This document shows, in pieces, positions 24,369-34,800 of a stretch of DNA of 64,000 bases (position 1 is its first letter; each line of letters opens with the position of its first letter). The stretch lies in assembly GCA_019448385.1 (NCBI GenBank), contig JAGTXO010000034.1:172501-236500 (forward strand), given 5' to 3'. Below the pieces are notes generated by a model that saw only the letters and a list, made by a program, of their open reading frames with translations, made no database searches and was not told the DNA's origin. This stretch comes from Diacronema lutheri. Lineage: Eukaryota > Haptophyta > Pavlovophyceae > Pavlovales > Pavlovaceae. A program made the translations under genes and the position numbers.

Positions 24369-26319
24369 TCACCGCCGACGCCACCTTCCGCGGCGCCACT
24401 CCCGCCCACGCTGCCCTCATCGCCGCAGGCGCCGTCGGAGCCGTCGGCGCCGCTGCCGGCAGCAGCCGGGCGCGCCGCTCGGGCCGCGCCACCCGCCACC
24501 TGCGCATCCGTGTGCGGTCCGGACTGCGCATCCGCGTGCGGTCCGGACTGCGCATCCGTGTGCGGTCCGGACTGCGCCGCGCGCTGCTCTTTGAGCTGCG
24601 CACGCGCCGCCTGTCGCTTCGCGCGCGCCTCCGCGGCGAATTTGGCCTTGCGCGAGATGCGCGCGGCGTAGCGAGCCATGGCTGCTGCCTCGTCGTCCAT
24701 GGCGTCGTCGGCCCGGGGCGCAATGGGCGCTGCTGCCGCTGCGGCGCTGGTCCCGCCGCCGCTGTGTGCGCTGCTGCGGCCGGCGTCTCGCGCGCGGCCG
24801 CGCGCAGCGACGCCCTCGCATATTACCGCTGCCTTGCCACCGCTGCCGTCGCTGCAGCCACGACCAGCGCGCGCGCACGCCTCCGCCTCCGCCTCCTTCT
24901 CCGTGTCCGCGTCCGCCTCGCTCGGCTCCATGTCGTCCTCGCCCTCCGACGGCGGCGGCGTGAAATCTAGATCAGCCTCGTCGGCGTCGGCGTCGTCGTC
25001 GTCGTCGTCGGAGTCCAACCGACCGCCGCCGCCGCTGCCGCCGCCCGACGGTACGCGCGCGGATCCGCGCGCCGCGCTTGCACCCGCGCCACCCACCGCG
25101 CGCGCGCGCGCGGCCGAGTCCGGTGGCAGCACCCACCGGACAGCCACCATGCGCGTGATTGGGTCCATGCTGACCACGACGCCCGAAGTCGGCACGGCGG
25201 CCGCGGCGCTCGCGGCCGCGTCCGCGGCCGTGCTCGCAGCGGCCGCAGTCCCGGCCGGCGGCGCGGCGGTGAGGGCCGCACCGGCCGCCGCCAAGTTGAC
25301 AAGCGGCGAGCGATTCTGAGGCACCAACGGCTGCCACGGTTCAATGGCGGCGCCTGCGCCGCGCGCGCCGGCGCCGCCACCCGCGCCGCGCGCCATCGCC
25401 GCGGCTGCGGCCGCGCTCGCCGCCGCCCCCGCCGCGGCGGCGGCTGCGGCCGCGGCGGCCGCGGCTGAGCCGGCGCTCCGCTTGACCACTTCGCTCGGGA
25501 AGAAGTTGTGCGGGCCCGGGTTGTGCAGGAGCACAGAAGCCGAGGGCACGTCGTTCGACGTGCCGCCGTCCTGCCACGAGACGGTGAGGCGCGTCGTGAT
25601 GCCGATGACCTGGCGGTTGGTTGGCGGGCAGGTGCCCGCAATCGTTACGTATGGGGTAGGTGGGCGACGGGCGGGTGGTGGGCAGGCGAAGATACCCACA
25701 GCGGGGCCGGGGGGGGGGAGGGGGGAGGAGGGGGGAGGAGGGGGGAGGGGGGGGGCGGGGGGGGGGGGGGGAGGAGGGGGCCAGGGGGGGGGGGGGGGGA
25801 GGGGGCCAGGGGGGGGGAAGGGGGCCAGGGGGGGGGAGGGGAGGGAGGGAAAGGGTGCCAGGGGGGCAGGGGGGGCCGGGGGGGGGGGGGGGGGGGGGGC
25901 AGCGCCGCACCTCGCCAACGACTGACTCAGCCGAGCCATCAGGCAGCACAGCCAAGTCGCCCAGCCCCCACCAAGTGTGCGCAAAGTGGCAGAGTGGACG
26001 GAGCTCGCGCGCCGCACATCGCTCGGGCGGCGCGCCGCCGTCGCCGCCGTCGCCGCCACCGCCACCACCGCCGCCAACGCCGTCGCCGCCAACTCCACCG
26101 CCGCCGTTTCCGCCTTCCGCCACGCCCGGCGGCGCTGCGGCCGCGCCGGCGGCGAGCGCCGCGCCGGCGCCCGCCGCGCCGTCGCGTGCGCCCGCGGTCC
26201 CGGCCGACGGTGCCCTCGCCACAGCCGCCGCAGCGATGGCTGCCGTCGTTGCCGGAAAAAGCTTCGCCGCGGCTGCAGACACGATGGAGGCCGCGACGGC
26301 GGACGCGTGTGACCCGAGC

Positions 26320-26380
<61 letters not shown>

Positions 26381-27654
26381 TGCCACCGGCGAACGCGCCG
26401 CCGCCGGCGCGCCCGGCCGGCGACGTGCCGGGCGGAGGCGCCTCGGCTTTAAAAATGAGCGCGCCTGTCACGGGATCGCATGACGCGCCGTGACGCTCGG
26501 CCGACGCGCGCGCCACGCCGGCCTTGCCGGCCGAGCCGGCGGCCGCAGCCGCGCCGCCGGACTGGCCGGATGCCGCCGCCGCGTGCGCGCCCGCAGAGCT
26601 TGCGCCGCCGCCATACTGCGCCACCCACGTGACGGTGACGTCACCGGGCGTCACGCGTGACACGGTGACGAGTGACGCGCGCGTGAGGCGGCGCAGCTCA
26701 GGCGCGAGGACGCGCACGTTCATCGCGGGGAAGAACGGGGCGTGCATCTGCGTCGCGTCAACGGGCCGCAGGACGGACGTCGTCGCGCCCTGCGCGCTCG
26801 CGCGGCGCGGCGTGGCGTGGCGTGGCGCGGCGCGGTGCGGGGCGGCGTGGCGTGGCGCGGCGCGGCGCGGCGTGGTGAGGAGAGCGTGGGCCGGGCGGCG
26901 GGCAACGCGAGCGGGGCGGCGGGCGTGCGGCAGTGAGAACCACGGCAGAGAGCGCATGCGTGTCACAGGGCGCACGGAAAGTGTAACACGTAACACGCCT
27001 TTTCACAGCGTAACACGCAACATGCTCGGACAGCGCGGCGCCGCAGTGTCACGCCGCCTCGGCGCGAGACAGCGGGTGGGCTGGGCGACGGGCTCGCTGG
27101 GCGGCGGGCTGGGCGGCGGGCTGGGCAACGGGCTGGGCGGCGGACTGGGCAACGGGCTGGGCGGCGGTCTGGGCGGCGGGCTGGGCGGCGGGCTGGACGC
27201 CGAGGCCGCGGCTTGAACACGCACTGCACCACGCGCGCAATCGAAGCGGTGCATGGCCGAAATGTGCGCCACCCCGCCCGCCCGCCCGCCCGCCCGTCCA
27301 TCCAACATCTGGCCCGCCCGCCCGCCCGCCCGCCCGCCCGCCCGCCTGCCCGCCCGCCCGCCCGCCCGCCCTCACCTGCACGAGGATCCGTATGCCATTC
27401 GGCGCCTCGACCTCCACGTCTTCCACCCACGTCTCAACGCGGCCTAGCCAGCCATGCGCCTCAGATACGACCCACGTGCCTGCATGGCGGGACGGGCAGA
27501 CGGGGCGAGCGGGGTGCGCGGGCGGCGGGTGGCGTGAATGGAGGGAGAGAGAGGGAGGGGGGGGGCGGGCGCGCGCGGGCGGCGGGTGGCGTGAATGGAG
27601 GGAGAGAGAGGGAGGGGGGGGGGCGGCGGGTGGCGTGAATGGAGGGAGAGAGAG

Positions 27655-27696
<42 letters not shown>

Positions 27697-28442
27697 TGCA
27701 CGGCTGCAAGGGGCAAGGTGAGGGTGTGGGGGTGCTGTTGGGCGAGCGTCGCGTAACAGGATACTCGGCGAATGGGGGGCGGGGCGATAGGGCCTGCGAC
27801 GTTTCGCGCCTCACCGGAGCGAAACGGCTGCAGGTGGCACACCTCGCGCGAATCAAGGCCGCGCACAATACGCCCGTCCGGCAGGCGCACGCTCAGCTCC
27901 AGGCGCGACGCCGTCACGAGCCCTGCGGCCGCAGCGCGACGGCGCGCACCGCGCGCACGGCGCACGCGCGGACGAGGTGAGCAAGAGATGGCGGTAACGT
28001 GCGTCGGCAGCCGGGCGCGCGCTTGCAAGCGGGTGGACGCGGCGTAAGCCCAGGAACGCCAGCCGGTGCAGCGCACGCGCGCGGCGCGGCGCGGCGGCGG
28101 ACGCGGGGCGTCGCGCGCCACGCGCCCCGTTGCGCGCTCGCGCGTGCGCGCGCGCGCACCAATCCGACCGTCGGCGTCGGAGACGAGGTCGCCATGGAGG
28201 AGTGCGCGATCGACGACCTGCAATTCGTTGATCTTCTCCATCGCGTCCGTGTTGTCCGCGCACAGCCAAAAGACGTGCGCCTCGGGCGCGGGCTGGTCTG
28301 GCCCGGACTCGGCGAGCGGGACGCAGCAGACGCGGCCGAGGACGTCGGGGCGCGAGCGGCGGCAGACAATGTCGTCGGGATAGACGGTCGCTTGCCGTGG
28401 GTCCAGCCCGAGCGGCAGCAGCCCGCCGTCATCCTCGAGCAT
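19234..28442 (-). CDS. UBE2O/UBC24-type large ubiquitin-conjugating enzyme (E2/E3 hybrid)
   Basis: Transfers ubiquitin to substrates without a separate E3; relatives are human UBE2O and plant UBC24/PHO2. Exons: 28160-28442, 27815-27922, 27376-27479, 25911-26789, 23784-25609, 21645-23529, 21261-21370, 20562-20736, 20173-20280, 19234-19650. All phases close, giving 1,964 residues (human about 1,290, Arabidopsis about 910). N-terminal beta-barrel repeats: [81 protein letters not shown]2 core: [64 protein letters not shown] with catalytic Cys1744, [10 protein letters not shown]. Extra length comes from Ala, Gly, Pro and acidic low-complexity inserts, including SGAAA repeats at 22482-22565. The donor after exon 8 is GC (GAG|GCATGC). 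The ATG at 28442 is the first usable one; a stop lies upstream in frame. Confidence 0.94.
19905..20145. repeat. 15-bp minisatellite, 16 units, in E2 intron 9
   Basis: Near-perfect units of GGCAGCGGCCAAGTC; four units end in G instead of C, as two adjacent pairs. It makes an uninterrupted AKSAA-type frame on the plus strand that is not a gene. Confidence 0.92.
20740..20880. repeat. 7-bp (GGCAGGC)n repeat in E2 intron 8
   Basis: About 20 units of GGCAGGC with GCAAGC and GACAGGC variants begin only a few bases from the acceptor of exon 20562-20736. On the sense strand the repeat reads GCCTGCC, so it may serve as the polypyrimidine tract. Confidence 0.85.
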
Positions 28443-28536
28443 CTCGCGCGCCGCCTCGCGGTCCACCCTCTCGCCCGTGTGGACGCGCACGATGGCGACC
28501 ACACACCTCAAAGTTTAAAAGCCAAAAATCAGCACG
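28443..28536. promoter_or_regulatory. 94-bp divergent promoter, E2 and DUF1499 genes
   Basis: Only 94 bp separate the start codons of two diverging genes. A TATA-like patch, GTTTAAAAGCCAAAAATC, lies at 28513-28530, unusually AT-rich for this genome. It must serve at least the plus-strand gene and perhaps both. Confidence 0.6.
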
Positions 28537-29100
28537 ATGGGGATTCGCGGGATTCGCGTGAAGTGGTCGGCGCTGCTGCTCATGCTCGGCGGGTGGGGCT
28601 GCGCGCATGGGCTCCGCGCGCAGGTGCCGCGCACGGGCGTCCGTACCCGTCATCCTGCGCCGCCACTCGCGCGCGCCGCCGCCGTCCGCGTCACCACCGC
28701 TGCTGTCACGTCCGCGTTCGCCTCGTACGTCCTCGCCGCGCCGGGCTCGGCTCGCGCGCTCGAGCTGCCGCAGTTTGTCAAAGAGCAGATGGGCGCGGGC
28801 GCGGAGCGCCCGTTCGACGTTGGCGGCGGCGGGCGGCGCGACGGCAAGAGCGGCTACCTCGTGCGCGCGCGCGCGCGCGCGCCGAGCCGCACCAGCGCCG
28901 CGCAGCGCCCATCGCGTGCCGGCTGTGAGCCGGCGTCACGGACCGCCGTGCGACCAGCGCATGTGGCTCCACGCCGCGCACTTGCGGCTGGCGCGCACAT
29001 GAGCGACCTCCGTCCGCGGTCTCATCCTCACCGACCCGCCCGCCTGCGCGCCGCCTGTCCCTCCGCGCCCTTTTCACCAACCCCCTTATGCCCCGCCCCG

Positions 29101-29137
<37 letters not shown>

Positions 29138-30058
29138 CCGGGCGTTGCCCTCAGAACCAATGCCCGTCCCGGCGTGCCGGCCGCACGTGCATCTGCACGT
29201 TTGAGGACCCATACAACTCGGCATACGTGCCGCCCTGGTCGTACTGTACGCGCCTGCACTAGCTCCTGGCCACGCAGCCCCCCTCCCCCACTCGCCCCCC
29301 CCCCCCCCTCCCCATCCTCTCCCTCCCACACCCGGACACACCCCGCCACACGAGCGCCACACGCGCGCGCGCGCGCCACCTGCGCCCCGCCCGCCCATCG
29401 CCCGCCCGCCCGCCGCGTCGGCAGTGCCCGCCGAGGACTCTCGCGAATACCAGCGCCTTGTCGCGGCGGGCGGGCAGGGCGGCAAGTCGGCCGACGCGGC
29501 GTTCGCCGAGCTGGTCGACGTGCTGCGCGCGGCGCCGCACGCGACGGTTGTGGAGGTGCGGCGACGGGCGGGCGGCGCGCGTGCGGTGCGCGGCGGAAGA
29601 GAAGCTGTGTTTTGTGCTCGCTGTGTGTGACTGTCAATTGGTGACTGTGTGTCTGCTTGGTGTGTCTGCGATGGCGACTCACGAGTGATCAGCGCGGTGC
29701 CCTGTTCCCACGCCAGCCTCATCCAACCCTTCCCTTGCCCGGTGACCCACACCGCCTCCTTTTTGAACCCCCCCCCCCCCCCCAACCCCCTCTCTCCCCC
29801 CCCCCCCCCCCACCCCCCCCACTTATCTTCCCGCAGGCCAAAGATCGTTACATTCTCGCCGAATATCGCGACCCTACGTTTGGCACCGTGGACGATGTCG
29901 AGTTCCTTTTCTCCACCGCCACGCCCGGCATCGTCAACTACCGCTCCGCCGCGCGCACGGCCGGCGGCGACGACAAGCGCCACCGCGAGCGTGTCAAGGC
30001 GCTGCGGCGCGAGCTGCAGCCCAAGGGCTGGCGCTCAGTCGGCCGGCTCAACCTGTGA
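28537..30058 (+). CDS. DUF1499 family protein, likely thylakoid-lumen targeted
   Basis: Exons 28537-28860, 29155-29245, 29425-29555 and 29837-30058 close in frame to 255 residues. Family landmarks: CICTFEDPYNSAYVPPWSY, then YILAEYRDPTFGTVDDVEFL, then IVNYRSAARTAGGDDKRHRERVK. DUF1499 proteins occur in bacteria and plastids; the biochemical role is not known. The N-terminus looks bipartite or tripartite: a signal peptide (SALLLMLGGWGCAHG), an Arg-rich transit-like stretch, then an Ala-rich hydrophobic segment ending APGSARA before ELPQF, the shape of a thylakoid signal peptidase site. That combination implies a secondary plastid. The gene diverges from the E2 gene 94 bp away. Targeting is inferred; family membership is secure. 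Confidence 0.93.
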
Positions 30059-30346
30059 GCCAGTGTGAGTCACTGATTGGCCGTGCGTCACGTGGTGGCG
30101 TGACTGACTCAGGTCGTCAGCGCGTCACTCGTGCATTCCAGTCATGGCTCTCCGACGCCGCGCTCACAGACACGGCCCGTGGGTGCAAGGCGTACCCGCC
30201 TCACACTCGAGCGTGTGCTCGTGCATCCCCGCAGCTCGAGCCGGTGCGCCCTCGCGCCGCGCGTTGCAACGCGAGCCGGCGCGCCATAGGCGTCCACGCG
30301 GCCGGTGTCCACGCGGCCGGCGCGCGCGCGCGCGTGCTGCGCGTGC

Positions 30347-31015
30347 TCAGGGCGCGGCGCCACTGCGCGATGGGCCGACGAGCGTGTGCCGCAGCCAAAT
30401 GGGCAGGTCGACGCTCCCCTCCTTCGCCAGCTCGGCGAGCAGCTCCGCGTCCGGCGCGAAGCCCGAGCGGCGCGCGCGCGCCTCGTCCGGTGCGGGCGTG
30501 CGCCGGAAGGCGGGCGTGTCGTTGACGGGTGAGCGGACGGAGCTGAAGAGCTGCGGGCCAATCTCATCGTCCACCGCCTCGGGCGCGATCCACACGCGGC
30601 TCTCCGCCGCCAGCGCGCGCACGCGCGCGGCTATCCGCGCGCGATGGTCGCCGGCCGCGGCCAGCGCGCGCTCGGCGCTCTCGCGGTGCGAGCGCTCGAG
30701 GGCGAGCTCGGCTGCGCGGCGCGCCTGGTCGAGGCGCTGCTGCACCTCCGCCGCGCGCGAGCGCTTCATCCCGCGCGCCTCCTCTCGCCGCTGCGCGACG
30801 CGCTGCATCGCAACGTCGCGCGACGCGGCCTGGGCCGCGCGCGCCTCCGCCTGCTCGCGCGCGTACTCCTTGCGCAGGCGCGACACCTCGGCGAGCCAGC
30901 CGCGCCGCTCGAGCACGTAGCGCGTGTCCCCCTTGGCCACCACCGGCGGCTGCGCCACCTTGCCCGCCGCCGCCGCCCGCGAGCTGAGGGCTCGGCGCGT
31001 GAACAGAGCGAGCAT
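30347..31015 (-). CDS. Putative mitochondrial coiled-coil protein, 222 residues, single exon
   Basis: The N-terminus MLALFTRRALSSRAAAAGKV is Arg/Ser/Ala-rich without acids, a mitochondrial presequence pattern. Residues about 45-150 form a long charged helix (LRKEYAREQAEARAAQAASR and onward) likely to be coiled coil, followed by ESRVWIAPEAVDDEIGPQLF and an Arg-rich tail. The helix plus a W-x-x-PE-x-(I/V)-D-x-x-I segment recalls small mitochondrial ribosomal or assembly proteins, but I cannot name a family. There is no intron. It diverges from the next gene, with 80 bp between start codons. Confidence 0.75.
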   Translation of the reverse strand: MLALFTRRALSSRAAAAGKVAQPPVVAKGDTRYVLERRGWLAEVSRLRKEYAREQAEARAAQAASRDVAMQRVAQRREEARGMKRSRAAEVQQRLDQARRAAELALERSHRESAERALAAAGDHRARIAARVRALAAESRVWIAPEAVDDEIGPQLFSSVRSPVNDTPAFRRTPAPDEARARRSGFAPDAELLAELAKEGSVDLPIWLRHTLVGPSRSGAAP

Positions 31016-31095
31016 TGCGGCAGAGGCACGTTCGCACGAAAAGACGCTGCCAGCAGGGCCCCGCCGTCCGGAAGGTGCTCGTCGGGCGCGTGCGC
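31016..31095. promoter_or_regulatory. 80-bp divergent promoter
   Basis: This segment separates the start codons of the mitochondrial-type protein (-) and the two-helix membrane protein (+). No TATA-like patch is visible; a CACGTTCGCACGAAAAG stretch at 31028-31044 is the only less GC-rich part. Both genes plausibly act in organelles, so co-expression would make sense. Confidence 0.5.
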
Positions 31096-31689
31096 ATGAG
31101 GCCGCTCGTCGGGCTGCGGCGCGCGGCATGCGCGCGCTGCACGGGCGCGGTCGCGCTCGAGGTGGAAGACGCGGTGGCGTACGGGCCGCAGCTCGACCCG
31201 CTCCCCGCCGCCGTCTCCGTCGGCATCCTCGTCGGCGCCTTCCTCTTCCGGCGCAAGATCGACTCTGCGATCGCGGCGCGCGAGCGCGCGGACGCGGCGC
31301 GCGTCGAGCTCAAGCGCGCGCGTGTCGCGATCTTGAGCGGCGAATACACCGGCGACATCGCGCAGCAGGAGCGCGAGGCCGAGGCGCTCGCGCGCCAGGC
31401 GGAGGACGCGCGCACGATCACCATCGCCGGGCTCAACGTGCGCGTGATGGTGCCGCTCCCGCTCGGCGCGCCCGCGCCGGGCGCGACGAGCGGGCGGCGT
31501 GGTGGCGACGCGCCACGCGGTGGGCCGCCCGCCGCGCCGGACGAGCGCGCCGCAGACGGCGACGGGCGCGCGGCACGCGGCGCGCTGCTACTCGGCCTCG
31601 TCGCGCTCGTCGTGCTCGCGCAGGTGTGGCTGCTCGCGCTTATGGCGACGGACCCGATGGGCGGCGCGATGCCGCCCGGTTTGGAATGA
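31096..31689 (+). CDS. Putative organellar membrane protein with two hydrophobic segments
   Basis: 197 residues, one exon. The N-terminus MRPLVGLRRAACARCTGAV may be a targeting peptide. The segment LPAAVSVGILVGAFLF (about residues 36-51) is a possible membrane helix. It is followed by a charged helix (ARERADAARVELKRARVAIL to QQEREAEALARQAEDA), a disordered Gly/Pro/Asp linker and a strong C-terminal helix ALLLGLVALVVLAQVWLLAL. The arrangement resembles small uncharacterised plastid membrane proteins. I do not recognise a family. I chose the ATG at 31096 because the frame further upstream offers only non-ATG starts. Confidence 0.75.
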   Translation: MRPLVGLRRAACARCTGAVALEVEDAVAYGPQLDPLPAAVSVGILVGAFLFRRKIDSAIAARERADAARVELKRARVAILSGEYTGDIAQQEREAEALARQAEDARTITIAGLNVRVMVPLPLGAPAPGATSGRRGGDAPRGGPPAAPDERAADGDGRAARGALLLGLVALVVLAQVWLLALMATDPMGGAMPPGLE

Positions 31690-31829
31690 GCCGTCAAACC
31701 GGGCGTGAGGCGAGCCATCCTCGCTGCATCGCTTTTGTGATCAGAGGGTGGAGGTCGGACACCACCTGCGGTCTTCCCTTTCTATTTCTATTCCCATTAT
31801 ATGTGAGTACATACTCACCTGGAAAGTGC
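31690..31829. promoter_or_regulatory. Bestrophin upstream region with perfect inverted repeat
   Basis: Contains an AT-rich patch (CTATTTCTATTCCCATTATA, about 31783-31802) and the perfect inverted repeat GTGAGTA-CA-TACTCAC at 31803-31818, ending 11 bp before the ATG. It could be a transcription-factor site or a leader hairpin. The AT patch is a good core-promoter candidate. Confidence 0.55.
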
Positions 31830-34800
31830 ATGGCCGCCGGTGCGTATCTCGCGCTCGAGGAGGGGCCTGAGTCACGAGCTACGTTTGGCGCCGCGACGTC
31901 GAACGCGGCCGAGCCGGCGCTGCCGCGGCATGACGCTATGTTCTCTAGCAGACCCGCGAACGTTACGCACATCGCATCGCTCGACGACCCGGGGCGTGAC
32001 GACGGCGCGGACCGGATGGTGAGCGGCTGGGCGGGGCGGGGCCATCGGACGCGCCGCGAATCCTGCACGCTGCCACCTCCAGCGCGCCAGAAGCCCGCTG
32101 CCGCCTGCGACACCAGCCCTGCCCGCGCAGATTTGGGCCTGCTTCATGCGCATTTCTTCGCGGCGCTGCGCGCGTGCCCGCGCGCCGACCCGCGCCGCGT
32201 CCGTCCTCCGAGCAGTCCGACTTGACCATCATGTTCACGATGCGCGGTTCGGTGATCCCGCGCGTGGCGGGCATGTGCACTGCGTGTGCTGTCCTCGGCG
32301 TGATGGGCCTCTTTGCGTACGAGGAGTACGGCTTTGTGTTCAACGACTTTCTGCACAAGCTCGTCGTCATGTGTGCGCCCCTCGCCCGCGCGCGACGTGA
32401 GCGTCGGGCGGCGGCCGGGCCATGGCTCTTGAGCGCCTCGCCTGCGCGCGTCTTCTCGCCCAACCCACCGCCCTGACTTCGTCTCGCCCACCTCGCACCC
32501 TGACGTGACGCAATGCCGCCTCGAGCGCGAAGGCCCCTTGGCTTTCTTCTCGTCTTCAGGTCCAATCTTGCATACGGACGCTTCTGGGAGAGTCGCGGCG
32601 CGATCGGCGCGGTCCTGCGCCACTCGCGCCAGGTCGCCATGCTCGTCGGTTTAAAGTTGAGCATGGCCGCGCTCCAGGCGGAGGCGCGGTGCCCGTGGCC
32701 CCCGCACGGCGAGGCCGAATCGGGCGCAGACGGCGGAGGCGGCAGCTTGGGAGGGGCCAGCGCCGCATGCGCCGCCTGCGTGCGCACGGACTCGGCGGAT
32801 GCGAGGTCGAGCGCGAGCGCGCAGGGCTGGGCGGACGGCAGCGTGCGCGGCGCGATGCCATTGCAGCCGCCGCCGCCGCCACCACCACCACCATCGCCGC
32901 CGCCGCCACCGCCGCGCTGCGGATGGGCGGACGCGCAGGCGCCAGCGGTGGGTGCGGCGGGCTCGCACACGCCGCCTTCGCTTGCCCAGCCGAGCACCGC
33001 GTCGTCGGGGCTGCTCGCAGTCGAGTCGGTACGCGCGCGCAGGTCGGCCCCTTCGCTCCCCCCCCCCCCACCCCCCCCCTTCCCTTTTTGGTTTTCGTGT
33101 TGCCCCTCCCCCCTTTCTCTCTTCCCGTATGTTTCTTTGCGTGGTCTGCCCTATTGTGCCGTCCCATCCCACATCTTCTCACCCCCCCCCCCCCTTTGCC
33201 CACCCTCCCCCCTTTCTCTCATCCCGTATGTTTCTTTGCGTTGTCTGCCCTATTGTGCCGTCCCATCCCACATCTTCTCCCCCCCCCCCCCCTTTGCCCA
33301 CCCTCCCCCCTTTCTCTCATCCCGTATGTTTCTTTGCGTTGTCTGCCCTATTGTGCCGTCCCATCCCACATCTTCTCACCCCCCCCCCCCCCCCTTTGCC
33401 CACCCTCCCCCCTTTCTCTCATCCCGTATGTTTCTTTGCGTTGTCTGCCCTTTTGTGCCGTCCCATCCCACATCTTCTCACCCCCCCCCCCCCTTTGCCC
33501 ACCCTCCCCCCTTTCTCTCATCCCGTATGTTTCTTTGCGTTGTCTGCCCTATTGTGCCGTCCCATCCCACATCTTCTCACCCCCCCCCCCCCCCCTTTGC
33601 CCACCCTCCCCCCTTTCTCTCATCCCGTATGTTTCTTTGCGTTGTCTGCCCTTTTGTGCCGTCCCGTTCATGCAAACGCGCGGGTGCGAGCGGCGTCTGC
33701 GCACCCGCGGGTGCGCCTCCAACGCGTGCGCTGACCGTAATGTACGCTTGCCGCAAACAATTGATTCCTCCGCCCCCCCCCCCCCCCACAGCTCTCTGAG
33801 AGGCAGCTGCGCGAACACTGCGAGATGGCGATTGAAATGCAGCGGCTGCTCGTCACCCTGTACTACGTGATTGTCCATTTGCTGCGCAATTTGCCGCCAA
33901 GCGCCGATGACGCCATCATGCAGCAGCTGACAGGTGACGAAATTGAGGAGCTCAAAACGGCAGTCTTTCGACCAATCATTGTGGTGTGCTTGCTGGGACT
34001 GAACTCGGCTGCCAACGCGGCCGATGGCATGCGCACGCTGCATCGCCGCACGTGCAACTGCTCCTAGCGCGTCCTCTGCCCACCCGCCCCGTTCCTCCGC
34101 GCCGCGCAGCCGCTCCTCCAACCCGCCGCGCCAAACTGCGCGGAGAGCATTCGCCCGTTCACCTTTGCCCGTTCACCTTCGCCCGTTCACCTTCGCCCGT
34201 TCACCTTTGCCCGTTCGCGCCCATTTGTCGCGCGCTTGCCCCGCTCTACGATGGCGCAGGTGCGCTGGTCGCTGCAGCACGTGCAGGCGATGGCGGACAG
34301 CGGCGTGCTCTGCTGGTGGGAGCACCAGCAGATCCTCTCGCACTTTGACCGACTGCTCGAAGCGGTGGTTGGCGCGCACAAGGTGGGTTACAACCCGACT
34401 GCGCTTGCTTGCCATTTCGCCCCGACCCGCCTTCCCGCGCCACCCTGTCCTGCCGCGCACGGCAGCGAGGCCTTGTCCCTTAGACAAGGTCTCTCGCTGG
34501 GGGCGCGGGGGGGAGGGTCGGCACCCCTTGTCTCGCACGGCAGCGAGGCCTTGTCTTCGAGACAAGGTCTCTCGCTGGGGGCGCGGGGGGCGGGTCGGCA
34601 CCCCTTGTCTCGCACGGCAGCGAGGCCTTGTCCCTTAGACAAGGTCTCTCGCTGGGGGCGCGTGGGGAGGGTCGGCACCCCTTGTCTCGCACGGCAGCGA
34701 GGCCTTGTCTTCGACACAAGGTCTCTCGCTGGGGGCGCGGGGGGCGGGTCGGCACCCCTTGTCTCGCACGGCAGCGAGGCCTTGTCCCTTAGACAAGGTC

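Noticed and set aside
27275-27370. (CCCG)n stretch as a CpG-island promoter
   Set aside because: It lies in an E2 intron between two phased exons; the whole window is CpG-rich, so this is not informative.
32144-33203. Minus-strand frames antisense to bestrophin
   Set aside because: The plus-strand exons close in phase and match the family; the antisense has no recognisable content.
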